Source: Streptomyces sp. Tue 6430 (lineage in GTDB: Bacteria > Actinomycetota > Actinomycetes > Streptomycetales > Streptomycetaceae). Taken from it: DNA of 64,000 nt. The position numbers and the translations under genes are program-made. Positions 54,246-63,056 of the stretch are shown here, one piece after another; position 1 is the stretch's first letter, and every line of letters begins with the position of its first letter. Below the pieces are notes generated by a model. That model did not search any database, had not been told where the DNA came from, and was given only the letters and a program-made list of their open reading frames with translations. The DNA lies in assembly GCA_021568835.1 (NCBI GenBank), contig JAKGSH010000010.1, positions 1,736,001 to 1,800,000 on the forward strand, written 5' to 3'.

Positions 54246-55403
54246 TCAGGGGTGCAGGATCACCAGGTCGTCCCGGTGGACGATCTCCCGCTCGTACTCG
54301 GCGCCGAGTTCGCGCGCCAGTTCGCGGGTGGAGCGGCCGAGCAGCTGGGGGATCTCCTTGGCGTCGAAGTTGACGAGGCCGCGGGCCACGGCGTGCCCGG
54401 AGCCGTCGCGCAGCTCGACCGGGTCGCCCGCGCTGAAGTCGCCCTCGACGGCGGCGATCCCGGCCGGCAGCAGCGAGGTGCGGCGTTCGACGACCGCCCG
54501 TACGGCTCCGTCGTCCAGGGTCAGCGAGCCCTGCGGGGTGGAGGCGTGCTGGAGCCACAGCAGCCGGTCGGCGGAGCGCTTGCCGGTGGCGTGGAAGTAG
54601 GTGCCGGTGTCCCCGCCGGAAAGGGCCTCGGCGGCGTGGACGGCGTTGGTGAGGACGACGGGGATGCCGGCGGCGGCCGCGATCCGGGCGGCCTCGACCT
54701 TGGTGACCATGCCGCCGGTGCCGACGCCCGCCTTGCCGGCGCTGCCGATCTCGACGCCGTCCAGGTCGGCGGGTTCGCGCACCTCGGTGATCCGTGAGGT
54801 GCCGGGTTTGCTGGGGTTGCCGTCGTACACGCCGTCGATGTCGGAGAGGAGCACGAGGAGGTCTGCGTGGACGAGGTGGGCGACGAGGGCGGCGAGCCGG
54901 TCGTTGTCGCCGAAGCGGATCTCGTCGGTGGCGACGGTGTCGTTCTCGTTGACGACCGGGAAGGCGCCCATCGCCAGCAGCTTGTCGAGGGTGCGGGAGG
55001 CGTTGCGGTGGTGGGCGCGGCGGCTCATGTCGTCGGAGGTGAGCAGGACCTGGCCGACGCGGACGCCGTAGCGGGCGAAGGAGGCGGTGTAGCGGGCCAC
55101 GAGGAGGCCCTGGCCGACGCTGGCCGCGGCCTGCTGCCGGGCGAGGTCCTTCGGCCGGCGACGCAGGCCCAGCGGTGCGAGTCCGGCGGCGATGGCACCG
55201 GAGGAGACCAGCACGATCTCGCGCTCCCCTCCACTGCGGATCTTGGCGAGGACGTCGACGAGGGCGTCCACCCGGTCGGCGTCCAGGCCGCCGGAGGCGG
55301 TGGTCAGCGACGAGGAGCCCACCTTGACGACGATCCTGCGGGCCTCGCGCACGGCCTGCCTTGCCCCTGCCACCTTGTTCTTCGTCCCCTCGCGTAGTTC
55401 CAC
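54246..55403 (-). CDS. proB: Glutamate 5-kinase
   Basis: A 385-residue amino acid kinase with a C-terminal PUA domain; first step of proline synthesis. The kinase shows VVKVGSSSLT near residue 26, ENDTVATDEIRFGDNDRLAA near 155 and AGVGTGGMVTKVEAARIA near 225. The PUA domain (about 290-380) starts around AVVEGDFSAGDPVEL. GTG start at 55403. Divergent from the wall-polymer cluster. Confidence 0.96.
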   Translation of the reverse strand: MELREGTKNKVAGARQAVREARRIVVKVGSSSLTTASGGLDADRVDALVDVLAKIRSGGEREIVLVSSGAIAAGLAPLGLRRRPKDLARQQAAASVGQGLLVARYTASFARYGVRVGQVLLTSDDMSRRAHHRNASRTLDKLLAMGAFPVVNENDTVATDEIRFGDNDRLAALVAHLVHADLLVLLSDIDGVYDGNPSKPGTSRITEVREPADLDGVEIGSAGKAGVGTGGMVTKVEAARIAAAAGIPVVLTNAVHAAEALSGGDTGTYFHATGKRSADRLLWLQHASTPQGSLTLDDGAVRAVVERRTSLLPAGIAAVEGDFSAGDPVELRDGSGHAVARGLVNFDAKEIPQLLGRSTRELARELGAEYEREIVHRDDLVILHP

Positions 55404-55590
55404 GGCTGCCCGTCACGCAATCTACGCGAACGGGGGCGGAGGGCGCGCCGGGGTTTCACGTGCCGGACGGTCACGCCGCGCTCACGAACGTTCACCATTT
55501 GCGTAGGGCAAAGAACGTGTACAGGTTCCACAGGAAGTTTGAAGAGATCTAAAATTTCCTTCGAAGTTGGCGTGACCTAAAGTTCGCCCT
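55404..55590. promoter_or_regulatory. Divergent promoter region proB / pyruvyltransferase gene
   Basis: The AT-rich segment 55500-55580 is unusual here. The TAAAGT box near 55578 lies about 8 bases upstream of the GTG at 55591, which could give an almost leaderless transcript. An incomplete inverted repeat (aaatttcc/gaagttt-like) lies at 55537-55561. Confidence 0.4.
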
Positions 55591-56984
55591 GTGAAGCGCA
55601 TACTCCTGAGGTCGGGAAAAAGTCCCTTCGACGTACTCCCCATCGAGGAAGCCCTCCATCGCGATGTGATCGCCACCAACTCCGGCAACCTGATCTTCAG
55701 CGATGCCGCCCACAAGATCCTCACCACGCCGGGCGCCGAGGTCGTCTCGAACGGCATGCGGACCGACGTGGCCGCGGCGGGCCGGATCAACGAGGAGTAC
55801 GACGCGTTCGTCGTGCCCCTCGCCAACGCCTTCCGGCCGTCCTTCGAGGGTTCCCTGAAGCGGCTGACCCGGTTCATCGGCAAGCTGCGGATCCCGGTGG
55901 TGGTGCTGGGCGTCGGCGCGCAGGCAGGCCTCGACCAGGACCCCGCCCGGCTGAAGGCCATGGAACCGACCGTGCGGGCGTTCTGCTCGGCCGTGCTGGA
56001 GCGCAGCGCGTCGATCGGCGTGCGGGGCGAGTTCACCGAGAAGTACCTGACCGGCATGGGCTTCCGGGACGTGGAGGTCATCGGCTGCCCGTCGATGTTC
56101 CTGCACGGCGACCGGCTGACCGTGGAGAAGCGGGCCGAGTCGCTCACCCCGCAGTCGCGCATAGCCGTCAACGGCTCGCACGCCGCGGTGCGCAGCGGGG
56201 CCTGCACAGGATCATCACGCGGACCCACGCGCACTATCCGAACCTGCGGTACATAGGCCAGAACCTCACCGACGCCAAGCAGCTCCACTGGCGTGACGTG
56301 GACTCCCCGGACGGCCGCGTCACGCAGATGCCGACCCACCCCGACCACCCGATGTACCGGGAGGACAAGGTCCGGGTGTACGTCGACCCGGTGACGTGGA
56401 TGGACGACCTCCGCGGCTTCGACTACTCGTTCGGCTCGCGGATCCACGGCAACATCGCGGCGCTGCTGGCGGGCACGCCCGCGACGGTGCTGGCCTTCGA
56501 CTCGCGCACGCTGGAACTGTGCCGCTACTTCGAGATCCCGCACCGGCTCCTCACCGAGGTGCCCGCGGACCTCGACCCGGCCGTCCTCTACGAGGAGGCC
56601 GATTTCGGGCCGCTGACCGGCAACCACCGGGAGCGCTTCGAGCGGTTCACGGGCTTCCTCGACAAGAACGGCCTGGAGAACACCTTCACGCACGGCGACG
56701 GCGGCGCGGCCTTCGACAAGAGGCTGCGGTCGCTGCCCTTCCCGGCCGGGGTGCGGCCCTGGAACGACACGGACCTCGCCTCGCTGACGAGCCGGTTCGG
56801 GTGGCTTCAGCAGCGGATCAGTCAACTGGACGCGCACAACACCGAGTTGAAGCGGGAACTGGCGAAGAGCCGGGTGGGGGCACGAACCGCGGCCAAGGCC
56901 GCGCTGGCCACACCGTCGATCTACCGGCGTGCCCGGCGCGTGGTCGGAGGGCCGCTGCGGCGGGCGCTGAAGCCGTCCAAGTAG
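55591..56984 (+). CDS. Polysaccharide pyruvyl transferase family protein, one frameshift
   Basis: A 464-residue protein after correction. The family places a pyruvyl ketal on a sugar in glycopolymers. GSRIHGNIAALLAGTPATVL (about residue 290) and DSRTLELCRYF (about 312) match the C-terminal family signature; the N-terminal half is Rossmann-like (VVVLGVGAQAGL about 107, then EVIGCPSMFLHG). A C-terminal coiled-coil (LQQRISQLDAHNTELKREL) precedes a basic end. The frame breaks at gggg 56197-56200; one base joins AAVRS to GGLHRIITR. GTG start at 55591. Confidence 0.8.
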
Positions 56985-57084
56985 TCCTGGAAGGGCCCCC
57001 CGGCCCCCGCACGACCGGCCGTCGCCGCCCTCGTCACACCGCCGCCCTCGTCACGCCGCCGCCCTCGTCACGCCGGCACCCACG

Positions 57085-58299
57085 TCACACCGCCGCTGTC
57101 GTCCGCGCGCCCAGCCGGCGCAGTGTGCGCCGCACCTTGCGGGTCGCCCTGCGCAGGAAGGACTCGGCCGGGCCCTGGCGCCAGCCCGGGAACTCCCTGG
57201 CCTCCCGGGGCTCGGCGAGGTAGACGCGGTCCGGGATGCCGGCCGCGCGGTCCCGGAAGCGCGGGTAGGCGAGGTAGAGCCGCGTGCCGCGCTTCTCCAG
57301 GACGGGGTCGGGCTCGCGCTTGTCCTTGATGAACTCGACGACCTCCGCGAGGAGGTCGGGGCGCCCCTCGGCGACCAGGTGCAGGCGCAGCCGCTCGTGG
57401 ACCCGGAGCCGATGGGAGACGCCCTCGTTCCAGTACGCGTCCATCAGCGGCCTGGCCAGTTCGAGCTTGGTGCGCCGGATCTCCTCGTCGTTCCTGAGGA
57501 AGACCGGACCGAACTGCGGCAGGAGCGTCACCAGGAACGGGCGGACCATGAGCACGTCCCGCTTGGGGCCGGGCGGCAGCATCCGGGCGATCAGTTCCAT
57601 CAGGGCGCGCGCGGAGTCGAAGCGCAGGGTGTAGCTGCCGCTCTTGGTCACGTGCTTGCCGTCGCTGCGGCCCACCAGGTAGTAGCAGGTGTGGTCGGCG
57701 ACCACGGAGACGCCGTCGGCCCGCAGGTAGGCCTCCATGGTGAACACGGCGTCCTCGCCGGTCCACAGGGACTCGTCGAAGCGGATGCCGTGCCGCTCCA
57801 GCAGTGCGCGCCGGAACAGCTTCTGCGCGCTGAGCGTGAACTTGATGTTGGAGGAGAAGACGTCGGTCCGCTCCAGGGTCTTGCCCCACATGGACCGGGG
57901 CGCCTTGCGGTTGACGCCCTCGACGCGGCCGAGGACCACGTCCGTGCCGTTGCGGTCGGCCATGGCGACCATGCGCTCCAGGGCCTCGGGCCCCAACCGG
58001 TCGTCGGCGTCGAGGAAGAAGACGTAACGGCCGGTGGCCTCGGCCAGGCCGACGTTGCGCGGGCCGCTGGGGCCGCCGGAATTCGCCTGGTGGATCACGG
58101 TGACCGCCATGGGCGCGCGGGCGGCGAACTCCTCCAGGCAGTCGCCGCTGCCGTCCGTGGAGCCGTCGTCGACCGCGATCACCTCGATGCGCGCCGGGTC
58201 CAGGGACTGTGCCTCCACCGAGGCCAGGCACTCGGTCAGGTACGGCATCGCTTCGTACGCCCCGATGATCACGCTGACATCGGGCTCCGCCACGGTCAC
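57085..58299 (-). CDS. Family 2 glycosyltransferase
   Basis: A 404-residue inverting glycosyltransferase of the GT-A fold. VSVIIGAYEAMPYLTECLAS opens the nucleotide-binding site; VDDGSTDGS near residue 43, GGPSGPRNVGL near 75 and the DXD-type FFLDADDRL near 95 bind the nucleotide-sugar and metal. The C-terminal third is helical and basic. GTG start at 58299. It is convergent with the pyruvyltransferase-like gene and upstream of the glycerophosphotransferase-like gene on the same strand. Confidence 0.9.
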   Translation of the reverse strand: MTVAEPDVSVIIGAYEAMPYLTECLASVEAQSLDPARIEVIAVDDGSTDGSGDCLEEFAARAPMAVTVIHQANSGGPSGPRNVGLAEATGRYVFFLDADDRLGPEALERMVAMADRNGTDVVLGRVEGVNRKAPRSMWGKTLERTDVFSSNIKFTLSAQKLFRRALLERHGIRFDESLWTGEDAVFTMEAYLRADGVSVVADHTCYYLVGRSDGKHVTKSGSYTLRFDSARALMELIARMLPPGPKRDVLMVRPFLVTLLPQFGPVFLRNDEEIRRTKLELARPLMDAYWNEGVSHRLRVHERLRLHLVAEGRPDLLAEVVEFIKDKREPDPVLEKRGTRLYLAYPRFRDRAAGIPDRVYLAEPREAREFPGWRQGPAESFLRRATRKVRRTLRRLGARTTAAV

Positions 58300-58428
58300 T
58301 TCTCCCCCTCGTCACTCACGGTTTCCCCCTGGTCAAAGATGGGGCAACCCGGTAGACGGGGGATTACAGAAAGGGGTTGCCCGCGTTACCTGCGCCCTGG
58401 ATGTGCGCCGCGTCACAGCCTAGGGAAA

Positions 58429-58468
58429 CGGCTCGGCCCCGGAGATTCCCTCTCCGGGGGCCGAGCCG
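58429..58468. terminator. Hairpin downstream of the glycerophosphotransferase-like gene
   Basis: CGGCTCGGCCCCGGAGA (58429-58445) pairs with 58451-58468, with a single bulged base, loop of five. It lies between that gene and the glycosyltransferase start. Confidence 0.75.
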
Positions 58469-58536
58469 ATGTCACACAGGTGCCTCGTACCGGGGTACCG
58501 GGCGCCTCGTACCGCGGGCCTCGCCCGCGGGGTGCC

Positions 58537-60605
58537 TCAGACCGCGGTCACGCCGCCCTCCGCCAGTTCCGCCTCGCCGGCCGCCGCGACGACGTGGGAC
58601 GCCTGGCCGACGTTGCGGGCCTCGGCCTTCAGCGCGAGGTCGGCGATCGCGGTGTCGAACCGCTCGAGGGAGGTCGGCTCGTCGGGGCCGAGCAGGTACT
58701 CCTTCAGTTCCTTGCGGTCCTCGGCGAGCGTGTCGGCGGCCGGGTCGCGGACGGCGTCCAGGAGCTGCTGCACCCCGGCGGCGTCGTTGGTGAGGATCAC
58801 GGCCGCGCGCACCGCGGTGTTCTGCCGCCGGAACTCCTCCGCGCCCAGCTCCGCCGAGTCGGTGACGGCGTACGGCTTACCACTGGCGATGAAGTCGGAG
58901 ACGACGCTGGAGATGTCCGAGACCATCGCCTCGGAGGCGTTGAAGCAGTCGTACAGGCGCGGCTCGCCGCCCGTGACGACGCGGTGCTCGTACGACGGGA
59001 AGGAGCGCCAGTAGGCGTCGTTCCAGGCGGCGCGCAGCCGGGCGGCCTCCTGGTGCTTGCGCAGGTCGACGAGGCCGTCGCGGCTCGTCACCGCCTCGTC
59101 GGCCTTCTCGTCGAAGGTGAGGGAGAGCTGGTCGAGGCGGGCCTTGAGGCGGGTCAGCTCGGCCCTGGCCTTCGCCTGGGCGGCCGGGTCCGCGGTGAAC
59201 CGGGGGTCGGCGGCGCGCTCGGCGGCGGCCTTCTCGACCAGGGCGGTGATCCGGCGGTGCGCGGTGCGGGCCTTGGCGCTGCGGGTGCCGGTGAAGGGGT
59301 GCGGCTTGTACAGGACCCGGACCGGGGGTTCGGCCGCGACCAGCTTCTTCACGATGTTCTCGCCGGCCAGCAGGATCGAGGTGTTGCCCGGGTCGTCGTC
59401 CCAGCCCTCCCAGGTGGGCGCGTAGAGCACGGTGGGGATCCGGTCCGCCGGGGCGCCCTGCCAGGGCGTGATGGGCGCGAGCTGCGGGCGGCCGACCTCG
59501 ACGATGTCCTCGTCGCGGATGCCGACGTCGGCGATGGCGTAGCGGTCGCGGCCCGCGCGGCCGGCGGTCCACACCTCGTCGTACACCTTGCTGAAGGGAT
59601 TGACGCTGGCGAGCTTGTCGCTGTCGCCGTGGCCGATGAAGACGTGCTTCATGGTGGGCACGCGCAGCAGGTGGATGTTCTTGCCGACGTTCGCCGCGTA
59701 CAACGCGACCCGCACCATGGAGAGGTCCATGTTCATCAGGTGCACCCCCCGGGCACGCAGACGACCGGGACCGTGGTGGGCGCCATCTTCTCCAGGATGA
59801 CGCGCTCCCGCAGGATGATCAGCGGGCGGGACTCCAGCTGCTCCATCGTCTCCAGCCACATGTTGAGCTGGTAGGCGGAGTCGGCGGAGCCGGAGAAGTA
59901 CAGCACCGTCTCCGGGCGGTACTCGCGCAGCCAGGCGCTGACGGCCTTGAGGACCTTGTCGGCCTTCGGCGGGATCCGCTTGGCGCGCAGGTACGGCGCC
60001 AGCGCGAGGACGTACAGGATGCCGAGGCCCAGGGTGACGCCGGTTCCGGCGAATCCGGCGGCCTCGCTGTCGGTGACGGCGTAGGCGAGCAGGCCGGCGA
60101 CGGCCGCGAGGTCGAGGTGGAGCATCTTCACACCGGCCCGGCGCAGCAGCAGGCGCGGCGGGGCGTCGGGGACGGTCAGGCGGGAGACCAGGTCGACGTT
60201 GCGGGTCACGACCGGCATCTGGCGGCGGTTGCCGATCAGGGTGACGAGGGCGCCGTGCGGGGCCTGGAGACCGAAGAAGACCGTGAAGCAGGCGATCGCC
60301 GCGTAGAAGACCGGCTCCTCCGACAGCTCGAGCCGGGCCAGGAGCAGGATCAGGAGCAGCTCCCTGACCAGGAACCGGGTCGACAGGCCGGCTCTCACCT
60401 TGCCCAGGAGGCTGACGAGGTAGCTGCCCCTGCGGTGGAGGTAGAGGTCGGCGAGGTAGGTCACGGCTGCCGCGGCGGCGAAGGCGGGGACGTTCGGGAC
60501 GAGCGCGGCCAGCATGAGGCAGGGGAAGCCCAGCGTCATGAGGGCCGCCGCGGCCAGCTCGGCCACGCTGCCCACCCGGGCGACGCGAATGGCGGTCGTT
60601 ATCAC
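58537..60605 (-). CDS. CDP-glycerol glycerophosphotransferase-type enzyme with N-terminal membrane domain, one frameshift
   Basis: A 689-residue protein after correction. The first 230 residues hold about five transmembrane helices (AALMTLGFPCLMLAALVPNV, LLLILLLARLELS, LAAVAGLLAYAV). The C-terminal part matches the CDP-glycerol:poly(glycerophosphate) transferase family: GHGDSDKL near residue 310, VLYAPTWEGW near 390, YKPHPFTGT near 420 and SDISSVVSDFI near 555. The break at cccccc 59745-59750 (one base missing) joins VPGG to VHLMNMD. Likely builds a teichoic-acid-like polymer. The fusion to a membrane domain is uncommon. Confidence 0.82.
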
Positions 60606-60689
60606 GGAGAAACCTGCTCTGGGAGGGGGCCGGTCAGTGAATCCGAAAAGTCCGGAAAATACGTTGTGAAGGTTTCCGGAGCCTTACGG

Positions 60690-60740
60690 ATTCAGGCCTC
60701 TGTGAATATCCCGTAAACAGGGAGCCACAGAGGCCTGAAT
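60690..60740. terminator. Long perfect hairpin between the CDP-ribitol-type and transferase genes
   Basis: ATTCAGGCCTCTGTG (60690-60704) pairs perfectly with 60726-60740. The 21-base loop contains CCC/GGG inner pairing. It lies 21 bases after the stop of the 60762 gene and within the leader of the gene at 60605, so it may be a terminator, an attenuating structure or both. Confidence 0.75.
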
Positions 60741-60761
60741 TTCAAGGCTGATGGCGGTTGA

Positions 60762-62261
60762 TTATGCCACGCCGTCCTGTCGGTCGAGCACGCCGGCCAG
60801 GGCCTGCTCGAAGCCGGAGGCGCGGGAGGCGTCGGCGGTGGGGTCCTGCTGGCGGACGTCGATGACGTGCCCGGTCAGCTCGGACAGCAGCACGTCCAGG
60901 GAGGTGCGGGCCACGGTCTCCGAGGAGAGCAGGCTGCCCGCCGGCTCCTGGCCGAAGGCCTTGGTGCGCATGGGGGTCGCCGTGCGCTCCGGGTTGACGC
61001 AGTTGACGCGGACGCCGTCGGCGGCCCACTCGTCGGACAGGGCCTGGGTGAGGTTCACCATGGCGGCCTTGGTCGAGGAGTAGAGGCTGTACTCGGCGCG
61101 GCCGCGGGTGTAGCTGCTGGAGGTGTAGAGCAGCAGCTGACCCTTGGTCTCGGAGAGGTACTTGTAGGCGGAACGGGCGATCTGGACCGGGGCAAGGTAG
61201 TTGACCTTGAGCGCTTCCTCGATGGTCGCGTTGTCGGTCTCGGCGAGCTTGCCGATGCGCAGGACGCCCGCGGTGTTGACGACGTAGTCGATGCGGCCGG
61301 TCTCGGCGTAGGCCTTGGACAGCGCGTCGTCGACCTCCTCCGGGTTCTCCACGTGGGTGTTGGTGGTGGAGCGGCCCAGGGCGTAGACGTGGGCGCCGTA
61401 GGAGCGGGCGAGTTCGGCGATGTCCTTGCCGATGCCGTACGAGCCGCCGAAGACGACGAGCGTCTTGCCGGTGAGCAGGTCGCGGTAGGCCTCCTCGCTC
61501 ATCTGCTCGGGCGCGGCGGTGGAGCCGAGCTGGAACAGCTTGTCGGCGATGAAGACGTCGACGGGCTGCGTCACCTTCATGTTGTACTCGTCGCCCGCCA
61601 CAACGTGGATCGGCACGTCCGGCAGGTAGCGCAGGACGACGGTGCAGTCGTCGGTGGCCTGGAAGTTGGGGTCGCCCGCCGCGACCTCGTAGGCCCGCCG
61701 GATGGTGGAGAGCTTGAAGGCCTGCGGGGTCTGGCCGCGGCGCAGCCGGGAGCGGTCCGGGATCTCGGTGATGAACTCCCCGTCCTCGCCGTGGGTGCGG
61801 GTGACGATGATGGTGTCGGCGGACGGGATGGCCACGTCGACGGCCTGGTAGCGGTCCAGCGCGGCGACGCAGTCGTCGATGACGCGCTGCGAGAGCAGGG
61901 GGCGTACGGCGTCGTGGAAGAGGACGTTGAGGTCCTCGCCCTCGGCCAGGCCCTCACCGAGGGCGGCGATGGCCCGCTCGGTGGTCTCGTTGCGGGTGGA
62001 GCCGCCCTCGATGACGCGGGAGACCTTCGTGAACCCCGCCTTGGCGACGATCTTCTCGACGTCCGGCACGTAGCCCGGCGCCATCAGCACGATGACGTCG
62101 TCGACGGAGTCGGCGTGCTCGAAGGTGGTCAGGGTGTGCTCGATGACGGCCTTGCCGGCGATCTTCAGCAGCTGCTTCGGGATCGACAGACCCACCCGCT
62201 GGCCGGTGCCACCGGCCAGGATCACTGCGGTGGTACGGGGCTTGGCTATGCGCTGGGACAC
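60762..62261 (-). CDS. Bifunctional IspD-like cytidylyltransferase / short-chain reductase (CDP-ribitol synthesis, Bcs1/Acs1-like)
   Basis: A 499-residue two-domain protein. The N-terminal IspD/TarI-like cytidylyltransferase (about 1-235) has AVILAGGTGQRVG near residue 12 and HDAVRPLLSQRVIDD near 113. The C-terminal SDR domain (about 255-499) has VVFGGSYGIGKDIAELA (NAD(P) loop, about 262) and YSLYSSTKAAM with Tyr/Lys catalysis (about 388). The combination matches, from memory, Haemophilus Bcs1/Acs1, which makes CDP-ribitol from ribulose-5-phosphate. GTG at 62261 with AAGGTAGG upstream. Supplies the activated polyol for a wall polymer. Confidence 0.85.
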   Translation of the reverse strand: MSQRIAKPRTTAVILAGGTGQRVGLSIPKQLLKIAGKAVIEHTLTTFEHADSVDDVIVLMAPGYVPDVEKIVAKAGFTKVSRVIEGGSTRNETTERAIAALGEGLAEGEDLNVLFHDAVRPLLSQRVIDDCVAALDRYQAVDVAIPSADTIIVTRTHGEDGEFITEIPDRSRLRRGQTPQAFKLSTIRRAYEVAAGDPNFQATDDCTVVLRYLPDVPIHVVAGDEYNMKVTQPVDVFIADKLFQLGSTAAPEQMSEEAYRDLLTGKTLVVFGGSYGIGKDIAELARSYGAHVYALGRSTTNTHVENPEEVDDALSKAYAETGRIDYVVNTAGVLRIGKLAETDNATIEEALKVNYLAPVQIARSAYKYLSETKGQLLLYTSSSYTRGRAEYSLYSSTKAAMVNLTQALSDEWAADGVRVNCVNPERTATPMRTKAFGQEPAGSLLSSETVARTSLDVLLSELTGHVIDVRQQDPTADASRASGFEQALAGVLDRQDGVA

Positions 62262-62375
62262 GGGTGACCTACCTTGGGGCGACAGGGAACGGGGAAATGC
62301 TCCCACTTTCGGTAACCGCGATGCAAGGTGAGCGCCGTTCAGCGCATATGTGCGCGCCACCCGCCATTCACCTTG

Positions 62376-62439
62376 CGGTGCGGATGAAGCCGGTGCGGAT
62401 GAACCATACGGTGCGGGTGATTGGGCCGGTGCGGATGGG
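62376..62439. repeat. Four imperfect copies of cggtgcggatga
   Basis: Copies are spaced 16-18 bases apart upstream of the cytidylyltransferase start (cggtgcggatgaag, cggtgcggatgaac, cggtgcgggtgatt, cggtgcggatgggc). They may be regulator sites or replication slippage. Confidence 0.65.
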
Positions 62440-62788
62440 CCTTCCTGACACCGTCTCATTAAATCCTGTGAGTAACCGCACAGACGGTAACGGATTGCCG
62501 AGAGTGACGGGATTGCGGCTCACCGGCGTCGCAGGTGTTTCAGGCAGGGACGACCGAGAACTTCCGCGAGTTCCCTCGAGGACGTCCGGCGCACCGGCCG
62601 CGCGGGACGGCGTCCGGGGGCCGCGGCCGCCGCGGCGAACGCCCCGTACCGCGCGCCGCCGCCTCCGACGCGATGGCAGGCTCGCCCGGGTCTGCGTGGA
62701 GATCTTCACACTCCGGGCCGCAGGGCTGCGCGTTTCGTCCGTATGCATGACCGCGCCGCTGCGGACCGGCTTCGAATAGGTCCCCTCG

Positions 62789-62818
62789 GGAATTCCGTCG
62801 CCGCGGCGACGGAATTCC
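62789..62818. repeat. Perfect 30-bp palindrome
   Basis: GGAATTCCGTCGCCG followed immediately by its exact complement CGGCGACGGAATTCC, with no spacer, in the 795-base gap. Inner part GC-rich, outer part contains GGAATTCC palindromes. It may be a terminator for obgE or a protein-binding site. Confidence 0.9.
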
Positions 62819-63056
62819 TTATGGCGATTCCGGAGCGTCCCGGTCCCGACGGGAGTGAGGGAACGATCCCGGCCGGCGTGAGGGAACGATTCACCGTGCC
62901 GGGTACGGCCCGCAGCAGCCGTGCGGGTGGTCGGCACCCCCGCACGGGTCGCCCCGGACCGAGGTGGTGCCGGGCCGCTGCGCCGGCGGGGGAACCGAAG
63001 AGAGACCCGCCGCGGCGCATACCGTGACGGGTCTCCGCGAAGGTGAGGCCGGTGGC

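Larger units (their letters stand above)
62262..63056. other. 795-base gap between the CDP-ribitol-type gene and obgE
   Basis: Contains the promoter region of the cytidylyltransferase gene, imperfect repeats (62376-62439), a 30-bp perfect palindrome (62789-62818) and gagggaacgat-c repeats near 62855-62895. A 94-codon ORF at 62743-63027 has no family resemblance and I do not call it. No gene identified. Confidence 0.6.

Noticed and set aside
62743..63027. 94-codon ORF upstream of obgE
   Set aside because: It crosses the 30-bp palindrome, has low-complexity composition and no ribosome site.
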